A stretch of 30,908 nt of DNA from the NCBI GenBank assembly GCA_964058805.1, contig CAXKVV010001493.1, forward strand, positions 1 to 30,908, in the 5' to 3' direction. Numbering within the stretch: position 1 is the stretch's first letter; each line of letters begins with the position of its first letter. This document shows, in pieces, positions 1 to 10,886 of the stretch. The translations under genes and the position numbers were made by a program. This DNA is from Schoenoplectus triqueter (Eukaryota; Streptophyta; Magnoliopsida; Poales; Cyperaceae). Below the pieces are notes generated by a model that saw only the letters and a list, made by a program, of their open reading frames with translations, was not told the origin of the DNA and searched no databases.

Positions 1-105
1 GAGATGGGAGAAGAGAGAGATAAGAGAGAGAAGGCTAAGCTTCAAATTGGATGGAAGCCCAAATTGGAAAAGATAGAAGAAAGCCGTGAGGTGATTGAGC
101 TTTGA
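1..105 (+). CDS. C-terminal end of an unrecognised protein (partial)
   Basis: Frame 1 is open from the first base to a TGA at 103-105. It encodes about 34 residues rich in Glu, Lys and Arg (…EERDKREKAKLQ…), typical of a charged helical tail. I do not recognise the protein. Downstream sequence looks like a plant 3' UTR with an AATAAA at 303-308, which supports a gene end here. The sequence also allows a splice from a GT at 91-92 to a CAG acceptor at 241-243. That splice would keep frame and replace the last four residues with 17 others, ending at a TGA at 295-297. The donor is weak, so the unspliced reading is preferred. Only the tail is visible, so function cannot be stated. Confidence 0.45.
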   Translation, partial: EMGEERDKREKAKLQIGWKPKLEKIEESREVIEL

Positions 106-330
106 ACTTATTGTTTTGATTGTATATTCAGATTAATTATAAAGAAGTTTTGGTTTGGTTCTGGTTTCTTGGTATTTTTTTTTCTGTGCTGAAACACTTA
201 TTGTATTTCATCTTGGTGTATTTTTTTATATATTTTATTTCAGGGCAGATTTAAGGTAGACATCAGCCGATATCTGAGCATTACCTCGGTTCACTGAAAA
301 TAAATAAAGATTGTATGATAAAAAAATAGA
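106..330 (+). other. Probable 3' UTR with polyadenylation signal
   Basis: T-rich, AT-rich sequence follows the stop codon, with AATAAA at 303-308 and a second A-rich stretch after it. This fits the 3' end of the gene whose tail opens the window. It contains a polypyrimidine tract and CAG at 241-243 that could serve as a splice acceptor. Confidence 0.4.
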
Positions 331-1409
331 TCCGAATATTCTATTTATTTGAACCGAGCATCTCTATTATCTTTTTCTGATTCCGCCTCTGCTATGTTTT
401 GTGTTTGTAAACAGTACATTAAATTGTGCTCTCGTTTGTATTTGTGAAGCGTCTTTAGGATAAAAGAATGTTAATCAACACTTTCATAGTAGTTTACCTT
501 AATTCGTACTGTACTTAATTTTTATTTTTTGTTTATTTTTTTTTAGTTCTCAAACAAAATTATTGGTTGGCATTTTCTTTCCCATATTAATTTCTCAAAA
601 TAAAAAAAGTAATAACCTTCCCACCTTAAACAATGGCTTGCTCACGGCAACTTAAATTGACTCCGACCAATGAATGGAACTTTTATACACCATTTGACAT
701 TCAAATTCAAATTTTACAAGATTAAAATATTTACTATTTTTTTAAAAAGGATAAAATTGAAATTGAAATGTCTAAACTAACAACTTATTTTGGCCATCTT
801 GAAAACAAAATACGCACTTATTTATTTTTATTTTCGTCAAATAAAATGTTTTAAATTTATCGTCTGCATTAAGGGTTTAAAATATAATCTGCTTTTTTAG
901 TCTATAATTATCGAGCATGTAAAACATACTATTCTTATATATTTTTTTGCGAGAAAATACTAATGTTTAATGAAACTGCGTGACGTCTAGTTTTATAAAA
1001 TTACAAATCATTGATAAATCAGAGTTGGCATAAAAAAAAGTTACCACACAAACAAGCAACATAACAATATGAAAATTTTATCTACCGATTAAATAAATTT
1101 GGTTATTGAATAATCAGTTTAATCTAGTGGCCGCTGATTAATTATTGAGATATTAGAAGTGCATTTTGAATACACCATACATCGTAAATGTATATGTGCA
1201 GCCAATACGGCAATACCAACAGGTGGTACGATCATACCATTTTTTTTTTCATAACAAAAGACATTTGTATAATCTACATGAGGTACAATTAAACCTTTTC
1301 ATTTCCTATTTCTTTTCCAAGGTGGACAGTCAAATGATCAAATCTCTAAAATCGTTTTCACATTGATATCTTAAATGATTTCATATTCGTTTTAATTTTT
1401 CATTTGGAA
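331..1409. other. AT-rich intergenic stretch, no feature recognised
   Basis: No open frame here has protein-like composition, and no repeat with clear ends is visible. A 66-codon frame at 1166-1366 starts at TTG and resembles no protein I know. Confidence 0.4.
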
Positions 1410-1417
1410 AAGACCAT

Positions 1418-1586
1418 GGGACTCAGATCTGCTGTCACGCGGCACGGTGCGGTGCAGCACATGGTCCGTTCGATCACTTCGAGATTCGTGCTAACTCAAA
1501 TTTTAAAGTATTAACTCGAATCTTGAAGTGATCGAACGGACCATGTGCTGTGCCGCACCGTGCAGCGCGACAGTGGATCCGGACCC
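1418..1586. mobile_element. Fold-back MITE, Mutator-like by target duplication
   Basis: A 169-bp near-perfect palindrome. The left arm (from GGGACTCAGATC) pairs with the right arm (reverse complement GGGTCCGGATCC) over roughly 75-80 bp around a short A/T loop near 1500-1510. It is flanked by the direct repeat AAGACCATG (left from 1410, right from 1587). The repeat is 8 or 9 bp depending on where the G-rich terminus starts. A 9-bp duplication would suit the Mutator superfamily. The arms are GC-rich in an AT-rich background, so the element stands out. There is no coding capacity. Confidence 0.75.
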
Positions 1587-1595
1587 AAGACCATG

Positions 1596-3740
1596 ACTAT
1601 GATTGAAATTTGAATCTGAAAAACGATAGAAAGTTTTGGGCTTGCTGCTCGGCCATTTTGGTGCATAGGCAGTCCCAATTTCAACTACTCGGCAGGACAG
1701 GCGTGCCCTTTAGCCCATTTAAATATCCCAGTGAGGCCCACTTTCTGACAACCTAACTAACCACAAAACGACGTTTGAAACAAACAAAAAAAAACGAAAA
1801 ACAGGCATTTTTTTTTGTTGGGAGGAAAAAAATAACCTAAATGATGGCCCCTTTTTGAGAGAACATTTTTTTTTCTAAGAAAAGAGTAGTTAACGTATGT
1901 ATGGCTAGTTAATTTTTAAATGAGGGGCTATATTGGTATTGACCATAATCATTTTGACATTTTTTTTACAAAATCTTAAATACTCTTTTGGACAAATATA
2001 TAGTCCAATAAACAAAATTTATATAATCAAACAATATATTGTATAATGATACATTAATGAACATAAATTTCACATAGTTAAAATTCAAAACATCTGATAC
2101 ACGATGAAACAATCACATTACATCATATTTTATATGCATTATATATGGTTAATATAAAACATGCATAAATTTTGAATTTCAATTTTTGTAAATTTCTTTG
2201 TTTCTCTTGATTTTAACTTGTACCTTTTTATGGTCTAATAAAGAAAATAGAGGCTTTGACCTCTATTTTCTTTATAAAAAAAATAAGAATTATCTTTAAA
2301 GATTGTCCATTAAACCCCTATAATTTAAGCGGATGGTTCCCAGAAATTATGACATATATTATTTCCGAAAACCGCAAATATTTGTCTAAGTAATATTCAT
2401 AATGGAATAGCGATATATCAACCGGCTTGGACCGACAATTCAACGAAAGCACAAAATCATCATTCACTCCCGAACCTCTTTTTTTTTTTTGCTGTGTTTC
2501 ATTATCTTATTGCTTGGAAGGGAAGTTGTAAAACATTTTGTTGTGTTGTTTTGTCAATGATAAATATATATTTGTTCACACGTTTTTGCTATTGTGAGTA
2601 TGCCTAATTAATGGGCAATATAGATCTTAGGCTAACAAATCATAAACGCAAATGAAAACATGCATATAAATCATAAACGCACGATAAAATCAATAACACA
2701 ATTATAAAAATCAACAGACGATGACCACTGTTCAACGTCAGTCCGTAAATTCCTCCTATTTCCAATTCTAACCATTTGTTTAATTATTTAGTGCCACAGG
2801 ATTGTTCTTTTTAATTTATTAATTCATTATTTTAAGGAAATGCCACGAGAGCTGCTTGCAAGGAGATTCCCTTTCCTAACACAGTTGTCTGGTTCTCTGA
2901 TAACAACAAACCCACATGGGGCTCCTGTCTATTCCTTCCATAAACAAAACCATCATGTATAAATAACTATCTTTTTAATTATTGACTTATTGACGTAGAT
3001 AATTACTAGTGTACAAAATATTTCGCAAAAAAAAAAACTAATGTTCTTAAGAAATAGGAGCTTATTTTCATTTCCGTACTTTATTTTTTCTCTTATATAA
3101 ATATTGTACATATGTATGCAAATGCTCTGTAAATATTTTCTTGTGATCAATGAAATGTAGAATTTTACCCGCCATAAAAAAAAGACTTATTGGCATGAAG
3201 TTAGTAGGAACTTTCCATCATCTTTTTTCTTTTCTCCTTCTTTTATGGTACGGTTTAGTACTAAAATAGAACATTCTTTAAAAAAAGAATTAGTATAGAT
3301 TGCGGATCATAGATCATCAAAGTTTGAATGATTTTAAAATTAAGGAAAAGTAGTATTGATTTTGAAGTAAAAGCCCAAATTCACAAGAATGTAACATGTA
3401 TTACTGTTCGATCAAGAACATGCAATTATACCACAAGGATGGTGATATGCTCTTAATTTGTACACATTTCACTAAGATTAATATCCATGATCAATATTCA
3501 TTCCAAGCACTTGGTAGTCATAAAGACAAAACAAGCAATAAGTTCCTATCTAAAAGGAAAAATAAAATAAAAGTTCTGAACTAAGGAGAAGACCTAAAAA
3601 CAAAGTCTCCTATATATTCAACCAATAATATTGGGAGGGTGAGCATGCATTTATGTGCTTCTCTCCTCTCATCCCATTTCTACTAATTACTAAATTACTA
3701 CATATTTTGAAAACAACTCACTTATATGAGCATTAATACA
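1596..3740. other. AT-rich intergenic stretch with one short hairpin
   Basis: No gene is recognised. The only structure found is the perfect 16-bp-stem hairpin at 2238-2275. Open frames at 2953-3150 (minus) and 3396-3584 (plus) have low-complexity, non-conserved-looking translations. Confidence 0.4.
2238..2275. repeat. Perfect inverted repeat, 16-bp stem, 6-base loop
   Basis: ATAAAGAAAATAGAGG at 2238-2253 pairs perfectly with its reverse complement at 2260-2275 across the loop CTTTGA. Function is unknown. It could be transposon debris or a chance hairpin in A/T-rich DNA. Confidence 0.7.
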
Positions 3741-3753
3741 TCTCATATATGTC

Positions 3754-4185
3754 TCAACATGCAGATGGTACCAACTCATCTTCAGGTATACTTTCAAGTA
3801 CCGGCCGCCACATGCCAATTCTTGATCTCAGTGATTTTTCATGTAAATTTATTTTCTTGAGCTCACTCATGATCTGGCCTATAGTCTTGTCTCCTTTGAC
3901 CGACATCGATAGCAACTGTGCCGCCTCTCTCTTTGTTAGTAGCACCTTTACTCGAACGACTCCTTTCTCTTGACTAGTTTGTGTTTCTTGATCTTTCATT
4001 GTAAGAGCTTCTAAGCTATCTCCTCTGTTGGTGGCGTCAATGGTATTGTCAGTGCATGATTTGGACTTCTTGAAATCGTATAGACGGCTTAGAATAACTG
4101 TGTAGCACTGGAGCTTTTGCTTTGTAAGGCTTGAAGGTGTTGGTACATTGGTACATTGGACTAAGCTAGGAAGAAAGTTGCCCAT
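3754..4185 (-). CDS. Small plant-specific protein with MGN N-terminus, unknown function
   Basis: A single-exon gene of 143 codons. An upstream in-frame Met 14 codons earlier is possible, but the start at 4185 is preferred because it gives MGNFLPSLVQ, the glycine-2 form seen in N-myristoylated plant proteins. The middle (residues about 15-70) is polar and probably disordered. The conserved-looking block is C-terminal, containing VRVKVLLTKREAAQLLS and ending in WRPVLESIPEDE. From memory this resembles a plant family of uncharacterised short proteins (possibly the DUF7890 group) sharing a 'VKV-x-LT-K/R-x-x-A/L' strand-helix start and a 'W+PxLxSIPE' end. A TATA box lies 121 bp upstream. The promoter position, uninterrupted frame and C-terminal motif support a real gene. 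Function is unknown. Confidence 0.75.
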   Translation of the reverse strand: MGNFLPSLVQCTNVPTPSSLTKQKLQCYTVILSRLYDFKKSKSCTDNTIDATNRGDSLEALTMKDQETQTSQEKGVVRVKVLLTKREAAQLLSMSVKGDKTIGQIMSELKKINLHEKSLRSRIGMWRPVLESIPEDELVPSAC

Positions 4186-4305
4186 GGAGAGAGGTACCGT
4201 TGGAGAGTGGAAGAGAGAATATAGCAACCTAGCTAATAGAATTATATAGAGAGATGAGGAATGGCAAAATGGAGAGATGAAAGTGGTAACAAGAGACGTG
4301 GAGGC

Positions 4306-4313
4306 TTTATATA
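4306..4313 (-). promoter_or_regulatory. TATA box of the small MGN-protein gene
   Basis: Read on the minus strand this is TATATAAA, 121 bp upstream of the chosen ATG. That implies a start of transcription near 4275-4280 and a 5' UTR of about 90 bases. A CCACGT element lies just downstream. Confidence 0.55.
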
Positions 4314-4329
4314 ATCCAAGCTGAGCTTA

Positions 4330-5800
4330 AAAATAAAGACTAGTGGGATTAGGTTTACAGTTTATACTACCCAATACACAGTAGAAAATTAATGATAAGC
4401 ACTAAATTAAGGAGTAAGATAAGAAAAGGGGGAGCACATGCAGTTCAAAAGAGAGAAAATGAGAGGCACATGGGGGGTTAAAGGCATGAGTTTGACAGTT
4501 TATCACTAGAAATCTTAAAAAGTTGCGTAACAAAAAGGCAATTTTGCGTGAAGAGAAAGTTTATAATAAAATGAAAGCGTAACAGTGTAAGAATGTACGT
4601 CAAATAGTGATTTATAGGTCCAAAATTGATGTAGACTTAAAAAAGAGTTAGAGAATTTGATCCAGTTAAAAGGATCATTTGATATGATTCGGATTCGGAT
4701 CCGGATTTAACTTAATCCGGACCGGATCCAATCAATGAACGAACACATTAATTAAATCAAATCCGAACCTCACCAAAACTGTTCCCAAATTCCCACCTGA
4801 TCGACATAAATAAAATGATATTATTCGAGTACTAAATTTAATGTTATCTAAACCCAACCTGTCTAACTCAACATCCTAAATCCTAATCTACCAACCCCAC
4901 TGGCCGAATAAAATTGAACTGCTATTTCAAAAATAAAATAAGGATATAACATATATATTCAAAATTTCAAAATCAATTTTGATGGTCAAAACTGGAGACA
5001 ATCTAAATTTAATTCTGATTTTTTTTTGAAAATTAAACTAATTTGCCGAAGAACCAAAAACGACCTAAACGCAAAATGATACGGGTTTGGAATGATCCAT
5101 TACGAATTTGACCCAATTTACTATGTAGACTAATATCCTTTGTTCCACCAATACAGTTTATGTTTTCTCTTTAGAAAACAGAACTCGAAGTTGTAAAATT
5201 TCATCATGTACGAGTCCTTGTCAGCTTTGCAAAAATGATATTTTGAACAGCATTGCAATCAATTCATGGTTCTGCGGTACCGAACCAAAGAAAAAAGTGA
5301 TAAAAGACATTGAGCTCAATACTGTATACTTTGCGAAATTCAGTTGTCAGTATTCTTTCTTATATTAGGTTAATTTGAGCATCTAGATAGGTGGTTGAGA
5401 ATTTTGCTTGCTATCTCAGTTTCCTGTGTAGCAGTTGACATGCATCCACAATGTATACGCTGGAATAAACTTTTGCATTTTATTTACAATTTATGTCGCT
5501 AAAAGGGGAGAAGATTTGAATGAAACGACAAGATATTGGACCTAAAAAGTAATAACAGAACCATTAGTTACAGTTTGTATTAATTTCAAGTTTCCAACAC
5601 AGCCTTCGTTAGTCCTAATCTAATGAAGACAATCCAAACATACAATAGGGGGAATTTGCTACAAAGTTGAAAAAAGTACAACAAAACACTCAGATAAATG
5701 CTATTTATATCCTATATGTGTAAGTATACTTTCCTTTACCTTATGCCGGCTTATGTGTGTATCACCTAAATTGTAACTAAACTATATTAATGAGGAAATT
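4330..5800. other. Intergenic stretch, plus 3' flank of the F-box gene
   Basis: No gene is recognised. A short GC-rich patch at 4690-4730 (repeated GGATCCGG in both orientations) looks like transposon subterminal debris. The right end should contain the 3' UTR of the F-box gene. A minus-strand AATAAA lies near 5475-5485, within plausible range of its stop codon. Confidence 0.35.
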
Positions 5801-5806
5801 TATAAC

Positions 5807-8800
5807 CTAAATCAATTGCTGAGAGATTCTGATTGAGACCACTTTGCCATTGCTGTCTTTCATCACCTGATACTTCACAACAATACCTGAAAAAGGAAAT
5901 AAATTGAAGTAAGGCATATTTACAAATATGCCCTCATAATAATTGAATTTGCATTCCTTTCAAAAGTGCTGAATAACTCAAGATAACAAAGTGCTAAATA
6001 AGTACAACAAAATAGTTTACTTGTCATTATAAAACAAAATGCTGCCGTTTAATGAAGTAGGAAATGCATTTTCTTTAAAATTTCTTCCCTTTTTTACTCG
6101 GTTAAAACAATAATGCATCTTTTTGATGATGTTTTATAGATAGAGAAAGAACAATAACATGATCAACCCTGTAACTTCCTTTATGAACCACAGGAAATAT
6201 GCATTTGACAAAATTTTCACTAGGATTAAATAATTTCCATTACCATCGTTTGGTTGGAGATTAGTGCTAACAGCCACAGCATGCAAACCTATCTTTGCTT
6301 TTGGCTGCCAGTCAGTAGGCTGCCCCACCCAGGACTTTGCATTGAAAATTTCTACAAACATTCAAAAAAATGAAACCCGCATCAGATGCTGCCCAAATTT
6401 CATCATATTGATTGAACAAGAAAATACTGAAAAATAAATAGAATTGGTAATTTAGGTTAAGTGATTATACTGGCAGTGCTCGAGGAGGATAGGCATGTCA
6501 GGTCGAAGATTCCACCAATGGCTGCTTCAGAAGGGGTAGGGATGCGGTTGCTACCAATTTCTTCATATTGCCAGGTTTCCGTCAAGTATCCTTCTTCCAA
6601 GAACAGCTCCATGTGTCTTGCATCCAGTACTTGCATTGTCCCTAAAATTTGAGATATTTAAAACTTCAGAAGAAAATTACAGCTGTTTTGTTTAATCCTT
6701 TTTTTAATATAAAATTGCCTACATGGAAGATAGGCGAGTGTTGTCATAATAGCTAACCTTCACAAGTGTTGAGGTTGCACACAGGGCATCGTACTAATTG
6801 CAGATCTGCACATTAATTAAAATGAAACATTGAGATATTGTTTGCACAACAGACAGGTTCTAATTAAAAAGATAATTCTTAATGCGGAAATGTTTCTTCT
6901 TTGTTTAATTAAATAGTTGGACTGTACCTGCAATCCAAATGCCAGTCTTGGCATTGGTTATGGAACATGTGCCAGTGAGCTGAATTGAACGGTTTGCATC
7001 AGTGCCTGGCCTGGGTATTCTCCTGGGAAGCGATAGCGTCTCTGTCAGAAGTACATATGGAGAGTCCAGGTAGAAAGACCCAATCCGCATCCAATCTGTA
7101 TAAATATCACAAACAAGTTTTTCAGAATTGTTAGAGAAATGATGTTTTTCATTGTGTAATTGCAATGTGTTCCTTAAGGAGGAGAAAAACTAACCAATGT
7201 GCTTATCCTGTTGACGAAATAAGTAGGTGTGAGAGCCATCTGTCCAAAGAAAGCATATGTTAGTCTTGTTCTCCTGTAATGGAATTACAATGGTGTAAAA
7301 TGCTACAACAACTTGAGAGTTATAAAAATGCAGTTAGATAGCTGAATTTGTATGATAATTCATGTGATTAAAATGTTTAACATCAGAACATAAATGTTCT
7401 ACTTAAAAAAAACAAAATAATACCAAAGGCAGCAGCATAGATCTCCTTCCAGGGAAAGGATGCATGTCGAGGAGCCAGTATGCCCATGTCACGAAGGCAA
7501 GCATACTTCCATATATAATCTTCAGACATTATATGGTTAAACCAACGGTTGGTGAAGCTCAACATGAGCAGTTCTCTTCCATCCAAATGTTTTGCTACCT
7601 CTGTCCAGAGATCCATGTCATAGCTGCTATTATTATAGTAAAAAATAAATTTTAGTTGGAGATTTTATTGATGAATTAAAACGGAAAAGATCTGATAGGT
7701 ACATATGATAAGATAACAATAAGATCTGAACTGGAAAATCAGATGCTGATTGATCTAGTACCAGAGGCATATTACGAAAAGTAATTGTCATTACACACTG
7801 TTTTGAGTACTGAATAAAATGGCTGCTAAGATCAGATCCTTCTTCAGATCAAATTCAAAAATTGCAGCTGATGCTACAGAGAAATCTGATCACGTATGCT
7901 AGTCATAGTACAAGAGAAGATAAAGAAAGATTGAGCTTCTATTAGTCATTCCAAAATAGATAAAATAACATCAAATATATGAATAATTAAGTTCCTGCAA
8001 CTACAGTTATGTTTGATTTTTCTCAAAGACATAAGTATAGTGCATATGGAAACCTAAATTTCAAGTAAAATTTAAACTGAACCTCAGTGAAGTAAATTCA
8101 ATTATGAACAGACAGAACAATTCGTGAAAACAATATTACATCCAGGTATCTCGTTGATGTGTAACTTAACAATTGGATATCATATTATGCATTGATGTGA
8201 CCTCATAGAATTGGTTCCGTCAAGCTCACTGATGTCTTGATGCATGGATCTAGTTTTAAAATGAGATGACAGAAAAATTCCTAACTTAACCACACAACAA
8301 ACTACAGTTCATAAAGGAAATTTCAGTTAAAAAGAATCACTTGTAAACCTTATCTGATTGAGCTCAACTATCAACTCAGATCGGATCAGACTTATTTTAA
8401 TCCAAATATTCACGAAATTTACAATACAGACAGAAAAATGAGCACAATCTAACTAAAAGAGAAACAATGAACAATAAGCTGACGATATAAAACAGAAAAT
8501 TCGAGTCAATTTAATAGTAACAGTAAATCGAACTACAAAGTGCACATGTATCTCAGATCCGATCTAGCTCCATCTAAATCAAATCAACGAGAAACATAAG
8601 CTGGAAACAGAGATTTAGTAAATCATACCAGTTAAAAGTCGAATGAGGAGTGAGAAATGAAGCTCGAGGTGAGCTGCATGGAGCGATTGTTCTTTCCTTC
8701 TTCACAGGTATCTTTTCCTGCATCGAGACGCCACTTTCTTCTTCTCTCCCTCTTTTATTACTGTTTTGATGAATCTTCTTCATCTCCTCTCTCTCACGAC

Positions 8801-8981
8801 CTCCTCCATTTATGTTGATCACTCTCTTTCTCCTTCGGATGTATGTCACTATCTCTCCAATTTTCCTCCCTCTCTTTCTCCTGTTGTATGTCAACATCTT
8901 TTCTTCCCTATCTCTCTTCCTACTCTGGTCTGAATTGAAAGGGTTGAGCCACTGATAGTAGCTAGACAGTGTCAGTCCCAT
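5807..8981 (-). CDS. F-box protein, At3g61730 (RMF)-like; eight exons
   Basis: Exons, in transcript order: 8981-8629, 7623-7424, 7239-7195, 7095-6928, 6805-6758, 6641-6471, 6351-6244, 5886-5807. All introns are GT-AG and every junction keeps frame, giving 390 residues and a TAG stop. Residues 1-117 are a basic, disordered Arg/Lys-rich region. Residues about 119-165 form an F-box (MDLWTEVAKHLDGRELLML…W), the module that binds SKP1 in SCF ubiquitin ligases. The rest contains DGSHTYLFRQQDKHIDWMRIG, a CPVC…C cluster (about residues 262-270) and a C-terminal block ending in VSIRISQQLI. From memory this arrangement matches Arabidopsis At3g61730, REDUCED MALE FERTILITY. The protein probably selects a substrate for ubiquitination; the substrate is unknown. 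The ATG at 8981 is the first in frame. Intron 1 is about 1 kb. Confidence 0.85.
7624..8628 (-). other. Large first intron of the F-box gene
   Basis: The donor is GTATGA at 8628. The acceptor is a tandem TAGCAG at 7629-7624. The intron is AT-rich with no nested open frame or recognisable repeat. Confidence 0.7.
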
Positions 8982-9036
8982 AGGAAGGTGGGAACGACGA
9001 TTTGTAACGCGGGCTCGAAGAAGGGATTTCAAAATT

Positions 9037-9044
9037 TTAAATAG
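9037..9044 (-). promoter_or_regulatory. TATA-like element upstream of the F-box gene
   Basis: The minus strand reads TATTTAAA about 60 bp upstream of the ATG. This would place transcription start near 9005-9015 with a very short 5' UTR. It is a weak match, so this is tentative. Confidence 0.3.
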
Positions 9045-9059
9045 AGATCCAGAGGCGAG

Positions 9060-9640
9060 GAGATTTATTTATCTAGACCTGCTCTATAAAGACCACGGGG
9101 CGGGTCCCATATTTCAGTTAAAAATCCCGTTTGATAAGATGGACCCGGTTTTTCGTTTGATTCACCAAATGCGAGGCCTGGTAACGGAAAAGATACTGAA
9201 CAAACTCTGGTTGTTCGGGGGTAATTCCGGTATTTGCAAATTATTTGGTCGTATGTTTGACTTGAATAAATTTTGGCCGGTCCTGTCTCATAGTTTCAAG
9301 GACGTACAGCGTCTCTGAAATGTGGGGACATCTTACTGCTCCACATAGTACTCGGAATAAATTGCTGCTTTGCTTTTGGGAGCACTTCTTCTTTTCTTTT
9401 TTTATAAATTGAGAAAAATAATAATTTATCATATTTTTTAATAATAATTTTTAACTAATTCGAATTATTATTTTTAATTATTTAAAAATCTAATAGTACA
9501 AAAAAACTAAAAAAATTGCAAAAAAATAAAATTTCAGAAAATTATAAAAAATAATAAAAGTTGAAAAATAAATTTATTAATTTTTAAATAATAATTTTCA
9601 TCGAATTAATTGTGTATTTTTGTAATAATTTAAAAATCAA
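9060..9640. other. AT-rich stretch between the F-box gene and GGTCCG-rich repeat
   Basis: No gene is recognised. From about 9400 to 9650 the sequence is very rich in A/T with repeated 'AATAATAATTTTTAA'-like words. It may be the inner part of the truncated element whose GC-rich end follows at 9655-9856. Confidence 0.3.
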
Positions 9641-9654
9641 ATAATACAAAAAAT

Positions 9655-9856
9655 CGGGGGTCTGGTCCGGGACGGTCCACGATCCGGTCCATGGGTCCAC
9701 ATGGGACAGGTCGGCACGGTCCATTTTTGGGTGAAGGGAGGACCGACCCACCGTTGGACCGGACCGTGATAGGGCACGGGACGATCCACGGTCTGGTCCG
9801 ATCCGGTCCACAGTCACGGTCCGGTCTGGGACGGGTTGGACCGTCCGATCCATTTC
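9655..9856. mobile_element. Truncated hAT-like element end with GGTCCG subterminal repeats
   Basis: About 200 bp packed with variants of GGTCCG and CGGACC in both orientations. It ends in ATTTCAAACCACTA, whose reverse complement starts TAGTGGTTTGAAAT. Dense degenerate hexamers next to a TAG-type terminus are typical of plant hAT ends. No matching left terminus or 8-bp target duplication was found, so the element is probably truncated. The overlapping open frames on both strands are by-products of the repeat. Confidence 0.45.
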
Positions 9857-10023
9857 AAACCACTACTGGGACTAGGTGACAGACTGACAGCACCAAAGCA
9901 GCATAGTTGAAGGACCCAAAATACCTTGCTTACATATCATTAGAAAGTGCATCAACATAAGCGCATGTATCAGACTAGAAATCGGACCCACGTGTCATTC
10001 TCGGTAGATTATCAAAATTGTAA

Positions 10024-10357
10024 GGGTATGTTTGGATGGCACGAGAATAGCAGAATAGCTATTGTTTTCAGAATAGAAATAGTAACGGTGCAACTAAATG
10101 TAAATTTGCTGTTCCGGAACAGTGAGAATAGGTAATGCCCTGCTATTCTGAGGGGAAAATAGAATAGTTGTTGTTATTCTCAACTCTCCATTACTATTCC
10201 AAACAAACAATTCAAACAACATTCCTACTATTCAAAATAACATCACATTTTTACTATCCTTGCGCTAACCGAAAATTCACTATTTTTTCACTATTCTCAC
10301 TTACTATTTTTAATTTCTCTATTTTTACGCTATTTTTTACATGATCCAAACATACCC
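10024..10357. mobile_element. Tourist/PIF-Harbinger-like MITE
   Basis: 334 bp with terminal inverted repeats GGGTATGTTTGGAT on the left and the exact complement ATCCAAACATACCC on the right. It is flanked by TAA at 10021-10023 and 10358-10360. TAA/TTA target duplications are the signature of PIF/Harbinger. The internal sequence is noncoding, with short repeats of GAATAG and CTATTCT-type words. Confidence 0.85.
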
Positions 10358-10360
10358 TAA

Positions 10361-10883
10361 ATATCTTGAATACACGATTACTTATTATGTAAGCTTTATT
10401 CTATCAATATCAATCATATATGTTTATTCTAGGAAGCCCTGTGATTGACAAGAGTCCTTACTTTTTTTAAAATAGATCCTAGAATTCGAGGCCTTTGGAA
10501 TAAGAATTCACTAATTTATAACATGGAAAACGTCAGAAATTGGCACTTTATAATGTTCCTCATAAACAGAGAAGAATAATTAACCTAGATACAACATCAA
10601 AAAACTTTAATTATTCGTCCAGAAAAAGATAAATTAATTATAATTGGTTGCGCACAAAAATTCACATGGCAATTTCAGTCAACTTACAATAGGGTTTCTC
10701 AAATTTCAACCAATGTTTCATTTACAAACCGTGCGTGGAAAAGGAAAATGAGGTGATTACGAAAAGTTGAATTGACAACAAAAGAAACACAATTGTTGCT
10801 GAAGAAACCTAGAACCATCTAAATAGTGGCGGGTTGCAACGCAGCGCTGTGGTAAAATTTTCAACAAAGGAATTTGAATATGC
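10361..10883. other. Intergenic, no feature recognised
   Basis: AT-rich sequence between two Tourist-like elements. No gene, RNA or repeat with defined ends is visible. Confidence 0.4.
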
Positions 10884-10886
10884 TAA

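Noticed and set aside
9584..9879. Overlapping open frames on both strands in the GGTCCG-rich region
   Set aside because: Arg/Pro/Gly/Asp-rich translations come from the degenerate hexamer. No start context or homology supports them.
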